DNA of 64,000 nucleotides from Streptococcus pseudopneumoniae ATCC BAA-960 = CCUG 49455 (GTDB lineage Bacteria; Bacillota; Bacilli; Lactobacillales; Streptococcaceae): NCBI RefSeq assembly GCF_002087075.1, contig NZ_MWSM01000019.1, positions 62,001 to 126,000 of the forward strand, read 5' to 3'. Shown piece by piece: positions 39,916 to 48,284 of this stretch (position 1 is its first letter; each line of letters starts with the position of its first letter). The notes under the pieces were generated by a model. It saw only the letters and a program-made list of their open reading frames with translations, ran no database searches and was not told where the DNA came from. The position numbers and the translations under genes were made by a program.

Positions 39916-39938
39916 CTTTAATTATAGTATAATAAAAG
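39916..39938. promoter_or_regulatory. 23-bp palindromic operator in the divergent promoter
   Basis: CTTTAATTATAGTATAATAAAAG is nearly perfectly palindromic around 39927. It contains a TATAAT for each direction (39926-39921 minus, 39928-39933 plus). An ArsR-type dimer bound here would control both the ThiF cluster and its own gene. Confidence 0.6.
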
Positions 39939-39978
39939 ATAGAAAATCATCGATATATGAAATTTGGAGAAAATTTTT

Positions 39979-40656
39979 ATGGAACCAGATATTTTCATCA
40001 TCACAAAACTCTTATCAGACCCTTCTCGGATGCACATTTTAGATATTCTAATGGATGGAAAAGCTCACACGGTTAACGAAATTGCCAGCTTTACCAAAAT
40101 CAAGCAACATACTGTCAGCTATCACCTCAAATTACTTACCGAAGCACAGGTAACCACTCTACAAACCTATGGACGTTTTCATTATTATTCTTTAAAAAGT
40201 GCTGCCATTGCAGAAATGCTGGAATTTCTCAGCTTCTACTCTCCTCAGCGTGATGTCAAAAGTTATAAACAACACATTCACAAAAAGGAATTAAAGGTCG
40301 CTCGCACCTGCTATGACCATATTGCTGGTGAGCTTGGCATTTCCATTACCAATTATCTCTTGCAAGAAAATCTCCTCAGCGAATCAGAAAAAGACTTCCA
40401 ACTCACTGAAGCTGGGAAGTCTTATTTCCAAAGAAAATTACACATTGATACGGATGAATTGAAAAAGAAAAAACGGAAATTTTGCCCTAAATGTTTGGAT
40501 TGGAGCGAACGTAAAAATCATGTCGGCGGAGCTCTCGGCAATGCTCTTTTAGAATTTTTCAGTGAAAAACAATTGGTCATCCCTGCACAAACGCCACGTT
40601 CACTTACCATTACAGAGCAGGGCAAAGAATTCCTCGAAAAGGAGTGGGGGATTTAA
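39979..40656 (+). CDS. ArsR/winged-helix transcriptional regulator
   Basis: The 225-residue regulator has an N-terminal winged helix (LSDPSRMHILDILMDGKAHT, VNEIASFTKIKQHTVSYHLKLL, YGRFHYYSL). The extended C-terminal region has KKKRKFCPKCLDWSERKNH, where Cys-x2-Cys may bind metal. The ATG at 39979 follows GGAG by nine bases; a TTG at 39964 is a weaker choice. It is divergent from the ThiF cluster with the palindrome between them. The inducer is unknown. Some ArsR proteins of this extended type control transporters and detoxification genes. Confidence 0.8.
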   Translation: MEPDIFIITKLLSDPSRMHILDILMDGKAHTVNEIASFTKIKQHTVSYHLKLLTEAQVTTLQTYGRFHYYSLKSAAIAEMLEFLSFYSPQRDVKSYKQHIHKKELKVARTCYDHIAGELGISITNYLLQENLLSESEKDFQLTEAGKSYFQRKLHIDTDELKKKKRKFCPKCLDWSERKNHVGGALGNALLEFFSEKQLVIPAQTPRSLTITEQGKEFLEKEWGI

Positions 40657-40716
40657 ACATGGATTTTTAAGCAAATAACTGTCCATACCAATTCTATAAC
40701 AACCTCTCTATTCCCC

Positions 40717-42513
40717 TTACTCTCCCAACTGGGCACTGTAGGCGATAATCTGATCAACCGTATCAGACAAGAATTGGATGGTATCACGAAGTGGTTTGTC
40801 TGTTGAAATATCGGCTCCGATAATCATGGCTGACTCAAGCGGTGTCTTGCTACCACCTGATTTGAGGAGATTGAGCCAGTCTTCAGCTCCGGTTTCAGAG
40901 TTTTTAAGATGAAGGTAACCAGCTGTCGAGATAACTAGTCCTGCTGAGTAAGTATAACTATACAAGCCCATGTAGTAGTGAGCTTGGCGCATCCAAGTCA
41001 AAGCTGCATCATCGTCGATTTCAATGGCATCTCCCCAGAAATCGGTCAAAACTTCCTTCATAATGCTGTTGAGCTTACTTGCTCCAAAGGTCTCCCCTTC
41101 TTCAATCAATGTATACACTTTACGCTGGAATGCTGCTTCCAAAAGGTGAGTGATAAAGTTATGGAAGTAGGTGTCTGTCAAGCGGTGAGCCAGAGCGAAG
41201 CGTTTTTGACGAGGGTCGTCAGACTGATGCTCCAAGTAATCACTGAGAAGCAATTCATTGAAAGTTGACGGCGCTTCAACATAGTAAGTCGACATGTGAG
41301 CATTGAAGTAACTCTGATGATTGTCTGAAAAGATGAATTGACCAGAATGCCCGATTTCATGAATCAAGGTATAGACATCGCTCAAACGGCCTGTCCAGCT
41401 CATGAGGACATAAGGGTGCACGCGATATGAATCCGCCGCATAACCGCCGGAATCCTTGCCACTGTTAGCAGCAAAGTCCACCCAGCGCTCTTCTTGATAG
41501 CGAGAAACTTCCTGACAATATTCCTGCCCCAAAGGTTCTACCGACTTCATGACCAAATCATAGGCGTCGTCAATAGTCACTTGAGGATTGAGGGCGCTAT
41601 CCAAGTCCAATTTCCAGTCTGCAAAGGTCATCTTTTCAAGGCCATTCACCTTGGCAACATGCTTGAGGTATCTCTGAGCAACGGGCGCAAAATCCTTCAT
41701 GATGAGGTCAATCTGACGATCAAACATAGCACGGTTCACTTCTTGCTCAGCCAGGAGATAATCAAAGACTGAGTCGTAACCCTTCATATCTGCTAGTAGT
41801 TTTTCAGACTTGACTTGGGCTAGATAGGCTGCAGCGGCCGTATTTTGGTGCTTACGAAGTCCCTCTGAGAAGGAACGGAAGGATTTCTCACGAACCTCAG
41901 CATCCTCATGATTTTGGTAGAAATTTTCATAGGTCACAAAGCTGTTTTTGTAGGTCTTGCCATGGGCTTCAAAGTCAGCCATTTCAAAATCCCCAGCACG
42001 CATCTTAGTATAAATATCCTGCGGACTGTAGAAAACTTCACCGAGATTGGTCAAGGCCTTCTCCACATCAGCCCCTAGATAGTGGGCTTTTTTGATTTTG
42101 GCCTGACGAATGGCCGCCGTCAAATGAGGCAATTTACCCAAACGGTCCAAGACTTCCTCATCAGCTTCCACCAAGGCATCGTCAAAGAAGGTCAAGGCTA
42201 CGCTGGCGTCTGTTTCAAATTCCATCCCAGCTTGGGCGATATTAGCAAAATCCTCATTGCTATAGTCTGTCGTCTGCGGCATAAAGCCATAGTTGCCAAT
42301 ATGGCTCATCTGAATGTAGATTTGTTCCAATTCCGCAAAGGCCTTTTCAAAATCCTCAAAAGTATGAAGATTTCCCTTGTAATCACGACTAAATTGGTTG
42401 ATGTCTTCACGAGCCTTCTCGATCGCACGCAAGAAATCCTCACGGTCTTGATATAGGGCTGTTAAATCCCAAAGTTCCTTCTCTGGAAATTCTGAACGGT
42501 GTTTTTGTTCCAT
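40717..42513 (-). CDS. pepF: Oligoendopeptidase F
   Basis: This 598-residue cytosolic M3-family zinc metallopeptidase cleaves oligopeptides of about 7-17 residues. The zinc motif HEIGHSGQF (HExxH) and the downstream Glu in NAHMSTYYVEAPSTFNELL are present. Length is typical of streptococcal PepF. It lies 10 bp past the rsmE stop. It recycles peptides taken up or made in the cell. Confidence 0.95.
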   Translation of the reverse strand: MEQKHRSEFPEKELWDLTALYQDREDFLRAIEKAREDINQFSRDYKGNLHTFEDFEKAFAELEQIYIQMSHIGNYGFMPQTTDYSNEDFANIAQAGMEFETDASVALTFFDDALVEADEEVLDRLGKLPHLTAAIRQAKIKKAHYLGADVEKALTNLGEVFYSPQDIYTKMRAGDFEMADFEAHGKTYKNSFVTYENFYQNHEDAEVREKSFRSFSEGLRKHQNTAAAAYLAQVKSEKLLADMKGYDSVFDYLLAEQEVNRAMFDRQIDLIMKDFAPVAQRYLKHVAKVNGLEKMTFADWKLDLDSALNPQVTIDDAYDLVMKSVEPLGQEYCQEVSRYQEERWVDFAANSGKDSGGYAADSYRVHPYVLMSWTGRLSDVYTLIHEIGHSGQFIFSDNHQSYFNAHMSTYYVEAPSTFNELLLSDYLEHQSDDPRQKRFALAHRLTDTYFHNFITHLLEAAFQRKVYTLIEEGETFGASKLNSIMKEVLTDFWGDAIEIDDDAALTWMRQAHYYMGLYSYTYSAGLVISTAGYLHLKNSETGAEDWLNLLKSGGSKTPLESAMIIGADISTDKPLRDTIQFLSDTVDQIIAYSAQLGE

Positions 42514-42523
42514 TTTCTTCCTC

Positions 42524-43267
42524 TTATTTCTCTAATTCTAATAAAACACTAAGGGCTGATAAGGCGTAAAGCGGTGCTGTTTCTGCTCGCAAGATACGAG
42601 GGCCAAGTCCTGCCAATACTGCTCCCTTAGCTTCGAAACTCTCAATTTCTGCAGGTGACAGACCGCCTTCTGGTCCAAATATAAAGAGCAATTTGGCTCC
42701 TTTTTCAAGACCAGAGACTGCTTGCAAGAGAGCAGTGGCTTCACCGTCTTTAGCAGACTCTTCATAAGCTACTATGATAGAGTCAAACTGGTCCAACTGA
42801 GCTAGAAAATCGGCTTTTTTCTCGAAAAGCTTGATACTTGGAACAACATTACGCTTGCTTTGTTCTGCTGCTCCAAGGGCAATTTTTTCTAATTTTTCAA
42901 CCTTTTTACCCAATTTCTTGCCATCCCACTTGGTAACTGACCAGTCGGCAGGAAAGGCCCAGATTTGGCTAGCACCCAGTTCGGTTACTTTTTGAGCGAT
43001 GAACTCCAGCTTGTCTCCCTTGGGAAATCCAGATGCGATGGTCACTTGGATTGGTAATTCCACATTGTCAGCTAATTCTTGGACCAACTCAAACTGACGG
43101 GCTTCCACATCCAGCACGCACGCCAAACGTTTTATGCCATCATCAAAGACCAAGGTCACTTCATCATCTTCTTTCAGGCGCATAACCTGAAACATATGCT
43201 TGCTGGTTTCCTTGTCCTCGATGGTGACAGGAGAGACTGCACTCCCCTTGACAAAATACTGCTGCAT
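42524..43267 (-). CDS. rsmE: 16S rRNA (uracil1498-N3)-methyltransferase RsmE
   Basis: The 247-residue SPOUT-class enzyme methylates U1498 of 16S rRNA. Visible are MQQYFVKGS at the start, EFIAQKVTELG, GAAEQSKRN and the trefoil-knot cofactor loops FIFGPEGGLSPAEI and LGPRILRAETAPLYALS. The ATG at 43267 follows GGAGG by five bases. It overlaps or nearly touches the prmA stop, so the two are co-translated. Confidence 0.94.
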   Translation of the reverse strand: MQQYFVKGSAVSPVTIEDKETSKHMFQVMRLKEDDEVTLVFDDGIKRLACVLDVEARQFELVQELADNVELPIQVTIASGFPKGDKLEFIAQKVTELGASQIWAFPADWSVTKWDGKKLGKKVEKLEKIALGAAEQSKRNVVPSIKLFEKKADFLAQLDQFDSIIVAYEESAKDGEATALLQAVSGLEKGAKLLFIFGPEGGLSPAEIESFEAKGAVLAGLGPRILRAETAPLYALSALSVLLELEK

Positions 43268-43268
43268 G

Positions 43269-44219
43269 CTAGCCTCCAATCACACCTGAAATATCCTTGG
43301 TTTTCTTAAAGACACAGGCATTCCATTCCCCTTGAACCATGTGGGTTTCAAGGAAAAATCCAGCTGACTCAGCCGACTCGCGCACCATGTCCCACTTGTC
43401 CTTGATAATGCCACTCATGATGAGGTAGCCTTCATCCTTTACCAAGCGATAAGCATCCTCCGTCAGATGAATGAGAATATCCGCCAAGATATTAGCCACG
43501 ATGACATCTGCTTCAATCTCAACTCCCTTAAGCAAGTCTCCTGCTGCTACATGGATATTTTCCATACCAGTGTTGAGCTCAATATTTTCCTGAGCCACAC
43601 GAACCGCCACATCATCCAAGTCATAGGCGAAAATCTCCTTGGCACCTAGGAGTGAGCTTGCAATAGAAAGAACCCCTGAACCAGTCCCTACATCTAGCAC
43701 TGTTTCGCCACCACGAAGAACCTGTTCCAAGGCAAAGAGGCTCATCTTGGTTGTTGGGTGGGTCCCTGTCCCAAAGGCCATACCAGGATCCAGCTTGATA
43801 ATCTTTTCTCCTGCTGTTGCCTCATAGTCCGTCCATGACGGTACGATGGTCAGGTCATGGGTGATGCGTGCCGGTTCATAATACTTCTTCCAGTTGTCAG
43901 CCCAGTCTTCCTCAGCCAAGGCAGTCGTGCCCATCTTGACTTCTCCTAGGTCCATAAAGTCGGTCAATTCTGCCAGACGAGCCTGCAAATCCGCTTCAAC
44001 TGCTGCTACATCAACCGTTTCAGGGTAGTAGGCGGTCACTACGATTTCTTCCTGTTGCTCCACCTCTGGGAAAATTTCACCGAATCGGTCCACATTTCCC
44101 ACATAGTCCATGCTGTCTTCAATTGCTACCCCTTGCGCTCCCAGCTCAATCAAGAGATTGGAAACCAACTCCTCTCCCTCACGCTTCACTGTAACTTTTA
44201 ACTCTTGCCATGTTTCCAT
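43269..44219 (-). CDS. prmA: Ribosomal protein L11 methyltransferase PrmA
   Basis: The 316-residue SAM-dependent enzyme methylates lysines of L11. It starts [11 protein letters not shown]. The C-terminal Rossmann domain carries [28 protein letters not shown] (SAM loop) and [11 protein letters not shown] (NPPY-like catalytic loop of PrmA). The N-terminal substrate-recognition domain is intact. It is followed at once by rsmE, the usual order in Firmicutes. Confidence 0.95.
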   Translation of the reverse strand: METWQELKVTVKREGEELVSNLLIELGAQGVAIEDSMDYVGNVDRFGEIFPEVEQQEEIVVTAYYPETVDVAAVEADLQARLAELTDFMDLGEVKMGTTALAEEDWADNWKKYYEPARITHDLTIVPSWTDYEATAGEKIIKLDPGMAFGTGTHPTTKMSLFALEQVLRGGETVLDVGTGSGVLSIASSLLGAKEIFAYDLDDVAVRVAQENIELNTGMENIHVAAGDLLKGVEIEADVIVANILADILIHLTEDAYRLVKDEGYLIMSGIIKDKWDMVRESAESAGFFLETHMVQGEWNACVFKKTKDISGVIGG

Positions 44220-44322
44220 TATTAAGATACCAAGCCCGTAAAACACAAAGCCAAAATAGGAAACTCTCTGAAGACGTTTGTGTCTAAGAGAAGTTTATCT
44301 TTTTGGCACAGTGTTTAGGGCG

Positions 44323-44349
44323 GGTTCAGTTTAGAAATGTAACTGAACC
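44323..44349. terminator. 9-bp perfect stem-loop between the Nudix gene and prmA
   Basis: GGTTCAGTT (44323-44331) pairs with AACTGAACC (44341-44349). There is no strong T-run on the minus strand, so termination of the Nudix gene is only probable. Confidence 0.5.
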
Positions 44350-44356
44350 ATCCTTT

Positions 44357-44785
44357 CTAATCACTTACTTTTAAATAATCTTTTAATCTCTCTTGCAACT
44401 GAGGCACAACTTGACTGGAACTAAGAAATTCCTCAACATTCATCAGCTGATAGCCCTGTCCTTCATCTCCGAAGATGATATTGTCAAATTGTTCTTGTCT
44501 TAGCTGACCAACCATAAAGACCGATTTCTTGCCTTTAAAAATTACGCTAGGATAAATCTTGCTCCAAAGCAGACAGTCTTCATCTAAATGAATTCCCAGT
44601 TCCTCATAAACTTCACGCCGAGCGCATTCAAAAGGGCTTTCGTCCCCTTCACGGCCACCACCTGGCAACTCCCACATGTTGGGACAAGGGATATCGTCCT
44701 TGTCATCACGCAAAATCGTCAGTAGCTTATCCCCACAAAAGAGGGCAATCTTGCAACCTTGGAAATCAGAAATTTCTAGTTCCAT
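44357..44785 (-). CDS. Nudix hydrolase (MutT family)
   Basis: The 142-residue protein has a complete Nudix box, GGGREGDESPFECARREVYEELGI (residues about 42-65), with the REVYEEL core. It hydrolyses nucleoside diphosphate derivatives; the substrate, possibly an oxidised nucleotide, is not known. Its start overlaps the end of the membrane protease gene by 20 bp. Confidence 0.9.
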   Translation of the reverse strand: MELEISDFQGCKIALFCGDKLLTILRDDKDDIPCPNMWELPGGGREGDESPFECARREVYEELGIHLDEDCLLWSKIYPSVIFKGKKSVFMVGQLRQEQFDNIIFGDEGQGYQLMNVEEFLSSSQVVPQLQERLKDYLKVSD

Positions 44786-45854
44786 CTTCAGTTCCTTCTA
44801 ACATTTCCTTTTCCAGCTCTGCTAACAAGTTTTCATAATAGCGTTTCTCGTCCCTCAACATTCGACTACTATCCATTTTCTGTCTAGCAATCTTGAGAGC
44901 CTTACGAGTTCGATCTACATCTTTCTTCACCTTTAATTGATACCAGGCTTGTATCACTTGAAGATTGGACAGTTTGAGAGACAGAAACGATTTGACCTGT
45001 CGAATACTAGCATATTGCTCCGCTTGCTCAAAATCTCCTTCCAACAAGGCGATATGAAGCAGGGATAGTTGGGCAACTGTCTGCATCATCGGAGTAGTTG
45101 TCCTCTCAAGTAATGCTTGAAACTGCTGTTTAGCTACTTCTTCCTTCCCTTCCAAAATGGAAACTTCACCTTGCATACCTAATACACCATCCGCAAAACT
45201 CCCTCGTGCATCCTCAGGAACTGCTTGAACAAAGTCTTTCAAATCATATTCTTGAGGAGCCAGCAAAGTTTGAGCAGAATGTCTCAATACCAGGTAGGCG
45301 TATTTGGTATTTTCAGGGTGTTGTAGTAATTCCCAAATTTTTGCTCCATCGGTGATGTCGACTGGCAAAATGTTATTTAGGAAGAAAGATAAATTAAGAA
45401 AAATCCAAGTCCCTGCAAAATACCAGCTTCTTGTCAAAAATCCAAACACTATCGCCAATAATATCAAGCCGAGATGAACCATCAAGCCTCCTGAAAGCAT
45501 CAGGATGATTCTTTGATCGCTTTCATCCTCTTTTAAACCAATGTATTGAGCACCAACATTTTTCAGAATGGCTGTTCTACTAAGATGAAACCTGCCTGAC
45601 TTTTTGGTCAAAATAAAATGTCCTAATCCAAAAGCCACCAGCCGATAGCCTGTCAAGTAGCCACAAAAAGCATGACCCAGTTCATGAAGAATAAAGATTA
45701 AATACATGCTTAGAAGAGCGAAGGCATAACCAAAAGTAAAGGCTAAAACTGCGGAATACCCCAACTCTGCAAATGCGATTGTTCCACAAGCAAAAGCTAG
45801 CATAATAAAGACAACAGCTAGCACATAAACCAAATAAGTCCCAATTTTCTTCAT
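44766..45854 (-). CDS. M50-like membrane metalloprotease with TPR-like C-terminus
   Basis: This 362-residue membrane protein has four to five N-terminal helices. Helix 2 holds the zinc motif FILHELGHAFCGYL (HExxH), and LNNILPVDITDGAKI resembles the second site-2-protease motif (NxxPxxxxDG). The C-terminal half is soluble and rich in helical repeats (QFQALLERTTTPMMQ, DFEQAEQYASIRQ) like TPRs. The start at 45854 follows GGAGGTGTT. The substrate is unknown. It lies between a DUF3013-like gene and the Nudix gene. Confidence 0.75.
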   Translation of the reverse strand: MKKIGTYLVYVLAVVFIMLAFACGTIAFAELGYSAVLAFTFGYAFALLSMYLIFILHELGHAFCGYLTGYRLVAFGLGHFILTKKSGRFHLSRTAILKNVGAQYIGLKEDESDQRIILMLSGGLMVHLGLILLAIVFGFLTRSWYFAGTWIFLNLSFFLNNILPVDITDGAKIWELLQHPENTKYAYLVLRHSAQTLLAPQEYDLKDFVQAVPEDARGSFADGVLGMQGEVSILEGKEEVAKQQFQALLERTTTPMMQTVAQLSLLHIALLEGDFEQAEQYASIRQVKSFLSLKLSNLQVIQAWYQLKVKKDVDRTRKALKIARQKMDSSRMLRDEKRYYENLLAELEKEMLEGTEDGTRNF

Positions 45855-45872
45855 AACACCTCCAACCAACTC

Positions 45873-46343
45873 CTAGTATCTTGGATAAGGATAAAATTCT
45901 CCCTCTTCCAAGCCAACTTTTCCTTCTTCAAAGACTTCTTGATTCCATTCCATGACAAATTCCTCTGCTTCTGGATCTTCCAAAAAGTCCATGAGGGTAT
46001 CTAGCCCAACCTCAGCAGTATCTTTAAGGAAAAGGGCAAAATAAGCTAAAAATTCACGGGAAAATCCTTTTTTAGGCAGGTAAGGAATAACAGTCAAATA
46101 GTCTTCCTCATTGACTGTTGACTTGGCAGGATTGTAGAAAAGGACCGCTTCCTCAAAAAGAATGTCATCTGATGAAACCTCTCCGTCTTCATCCACCATC
46201 TCCACACCTGCAGCATTTTGCGCTTCCAATAGAAAACTCACTTCTACCGCATGGTTGCGTTTGTCCCAGCTAATCTCAAAGTCAAAGGGAAAGTTCTTGT
46301 CCAACTCTTCCTCTAAAACATCTAAAAATCCGTATGTTGCCAT
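45873..46343 (-). CDS. DUF3013-like acidic protein
   Basis: The 156-residue, strongly acidic soluble protein (MATYGFLDVLEEELDKNFPF; C-terminus EEGEFYPYPRY) matches the streptococcal DUF3013 family as I remember it. No catalytic motif is visible. It is conserved next to the membrane protease gene, 18 bp away, so they probably share a transcript. Function unknown. Confidence 0.7.
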   Translation of the reverse strand: MATYGFLDVLEEELDKNFPFDFEISWDKRNHAVEVSFLLEAQNAAGVEMVDEDGEVSSDDILFEEAVLFYNPAKSTVNEEDYLTVIPYLPKKGFSREFLAYFALFLKDTAEVGLDTLMDFLEDPEAEEFVMEWNQEVFEEGKVGLEEGEFYPYPRY

Positions 46344-46526
46344 TTTGTCCTCTTTCTATGCGACTCTTTAATCGCCCCGATTGCTCGGAAATATGCTAAA
46401 ATAGATACTACCATCTTACCACAAAATTATTTTATGTCCTAATTATACCATATTACCTCATTTAAACCCTTGGTATCAGTGATTTTCTTAAAAGTCTGAT
46501 TTCTTCATTTCTCATAAAAATCAATA

Positions 46527-46547
46527 TAAAAAGCCCGCGAAAGGGCT
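46527..46547 (-). terminator. Terminator downstream of hicB
   Basis: Minus strand AGCCC-TTTCGC-GGGCT followed by TTTTTA (46547-46527), about 90 bp past the hicB stop. Another hairpin with a plus-strand T6 run (AGCAC 46580-46584 with GTGCT 46593-46597) lies between them; no plus-strand gene is seen that would need it. Confidence 0.6.
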
Positions 46548-46633
46548 AATAAATCTATAAAATCAATAGGCGAGTAACTAGCACAAGTGGACGTGCTTTT
46601 TTATTGACTATTACCACGATACCACGCTTAATC

Positions 46634-47086
46634 TTAGGCTTGAACTTTCTTATCTGCAATAGCGTCTGTCAAAGTCTGAGAAAAGTTAAGTCCCATTTCT
46701 CGTCCCAACTTATCTGCCCATTTTGGTATGGTCAAAGTCTTTTTAATGGGTTCCTGACTTCCTAGGTATTCTGATACATCAACAGATACCATAGAAATAA
46801 AAGATTTATCAAGGTCATAGGTTGACACGAAATCTTCATCATCTTTAAAAGGATCATTATCAATTAAAGACAAGCTATTGATATCTGATGGCTGAGGTAA
46901 CTCTCCATCACTCTCTATCAAATCTGCAACAGTTATCCCTAGCCACTCCGACCCCATAGCCAAAGCCTCAGAAATCCCCTCTCCTTGTGTAGCTGAGTAT
47001 TCAAAATCTGGGAAATGGACAAAATAAGTCGCTTCTGTTCCGTCTGTGTCGTCATAATAAAATAAAGCTGGATACGTAACTAACAT
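46634..47086 (-). CDS. hicB: HicB-family antitoxin
   Basis: The 150-residue antitoxin has an N-terminal partial RNase-H-like HicB fold (MLVTYPALFYYDDTDGTEAT, DFEYSATQGEGISEALAMGSEWL) that blocks the toxin. The C-terminal DNA-binding part (KKTLTIPKWADKLGREMGLN then FSQTLTDAI) represses the operon. It follows hicA by 36 bp. Confidence 0.9.
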   Translation of the reverse strand: MLVTYPALFYYDDTDGTEATYFVHFPDFEYSATQGEGISEALAMGSEWLGITVADLIESDGELPQPSDINSLSLIDNDPFKDDEDFVSTYDLDKSFISMVSVDVSEYLGSQEPIKKTLTIPKWADKLGREMGLNFSQTLTDAIADKKVQA

Positions 47087-47122
47087 TTCACTACCTCCAT
47101 ATCAAAAAGCAGGGGCTGAATT

Positions 47123-47302
47123 TTACAACCCAGCTTGCTTTCTTATCCCTCTTTCAGTGTACTTATTCAGCTCACCATGAAGGATTGTGATAGGTCTTTC
47201 CCCTTGCTTCTCGATTTTAATATGGGAGCCTTTACCGCCTCTAGTCTTTATCCAACCATGGGCCGTAAGGAGTTTAACCATCTCTTTTTGTGTCATAGGC
47301 AT
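47123..47302 (-). CDS. hicA: HicA-family mRNA interferase toxin
   Basis: The 59-residue HicA toxin is a double-stranded RNA-binding-like fold that cleaves mRNA. The sequence MPMTQKEMVKLLTAHGWI, then GGKGSHIKI with the catalytic His and the C-terminal YTERGIRKQAGL, is typical. The ATG at 47302 is chosen because AGGAGG lies ten bases upstream; a longer frame to 47329 would begin inside the promoter -10 box. Confidence 0.9.
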   Translation of the reverse strand: MPMTQKEMVKLLTAHGWIKTRGGKGSHIKIEKQGERPITILHGELNKYTERGIRKQAGL

Positions 47303-47327
47303 AGCGCTTTTACCTCCTGACAACACC

Positions 47328-47356
47328 ATTATAACACGTGTTACACGTATTGTAAA
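47328..47356 (-). promoter_or_regulatory. hicAB promoter with palindromic operator
   Basis: Minus strand TTTACA (47356-47351), 17-nt spacer, TATAAT (47333-47328). The spacer contains the palindrome ACGTGT-T-ACACGT (47336-47348), which overlaps a second one (ACACGTGT). It is the likely HicB binding site. Confidence 0.8.
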
Positions 47357-47438
47357 GGAGTGATACTTATTATTCTATTATACATAAAAACCCTTAGATG
47401 TGGTTCTAAGGGAAGCCAATTTATTCATACCTATTTTT

Positions 47439-47792
47439 CTAATGAGTAGTAAAAACTGCTTCTTTATCGAGCAATTCATCATCTGTATAGTCAATTGTAA
47501 AAGTATCTCGATCTAAGACAGATTGAGGCGGAGTTGAATGAATCATAGGAACACTGCGTACTCTATATTTTTTATCTCCAATTTTTACAAACTGATACTC
47601 TTCGAAAATCTCTTCAAACCACGTCAACGTCGCCTTACCGTACTCAAGTACAGCCTGCGGCTAGTTTCCTAGTTTGCTCTTTGATTTTCATTGAGTATGA
47701 TTAACTCTCAAGTATTCAAAATCAGGATTTTCAACAGTTATTACAAGGAGGCGATTTACTACTTCAAAAACATCAATTATTCTATTTTTCAT
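47439..47792 (-). pseudogene. Small gene split by a BOX insertion
   Basis: The 5' part encodes MKNRIIDVFEVVNRLLVITV then ENPDFEYLRVN, and stops inside the BOX. On the far side the same kind of protein resumes as QFVKIGDKKYRVRSVPMIHS and ends DDELLDKEAVFTTH. Removing the BOX (47595-47698) gives one frame of about 82 residues. The protein is not recognised. Its ATG (47792) overlaps the stop of the upstream small gene by 11 bp, so the two were a translationally coupled pair. Confidence 0.65.
47595..47698 (-). repeat. Short BOX element (boxA-boxC) inside a gene
   Basis: This 104-bp BOX without boxB is nearly identical to the copy at 6310-6414. It interrupts the small gene at 47439-47792. Confidence 0.92.
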
Positions 47793-48003
47793 ATTTTTTC
47801 AACCCATTATTAGAATGAACTTCTTGGTAAGCAAAATCAAGTTTAGATTTAATGTTTTCGTACAAATCTAAAATCTCTTTTGGAGTATCTTCCCGGAAGA
47901 AAAGTTTTCTTTTCCCTGAAATAACTTGATCACTAAGAATCCAATGACGAATTTGTTTTGTAAAAATCAAAATTTCCTGACTTGGTAGTTCCATCATTTC
48001 CAT
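47782..48003 (-). CDS. Small protein of unknown function, partner of the BOX-split gene
   Basis: The 73-residue protein (MEMMELPSQEILIFTKQIRH; DTPKEILDLYENIKSKLDFA) is soluble and helical with no recognised domain. A GAGGTGATAAGC ribosome site and a TATAAT about 25 bp upstream support it. It overlaps the start of the next gene, an arrangement common in toxin-antitoxin or immunity pairs, but no family is identified. The region between it and rarA (48004-48284) shows no gene. Confidence 0.5.
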   Translation of the reverse strand: MEMMELPSQEILIFTKQIRHWILSDQVISGKRKLFFREDTPKEILDLYENIKSKLDFAYQEVHSNNGLKKYEK

Positions 48004-48284
48004 TGCTTATCACCTCTCTTTTCATTATAGTTCATACAATGACATTCAGCAATATTATTTCTCAAGTCAGCACTTCCACTTCTTTAGGCTCAACTATCCT
48101 ATTTTGAGCTTTAAAGAAAATCAAATCTCTCATGCTGATACCTCTCCTCATTAAATTAAATAGTAAAAAAGATTCTATCTCACTCCCTGATTATTACAAA
48201 ACCATTGAAATATCACAACTAATAGGCTAGAATGGATATAGTAGATCAGTCATTCTACTCAAATCCACGCTAGAAAGGACTGCT

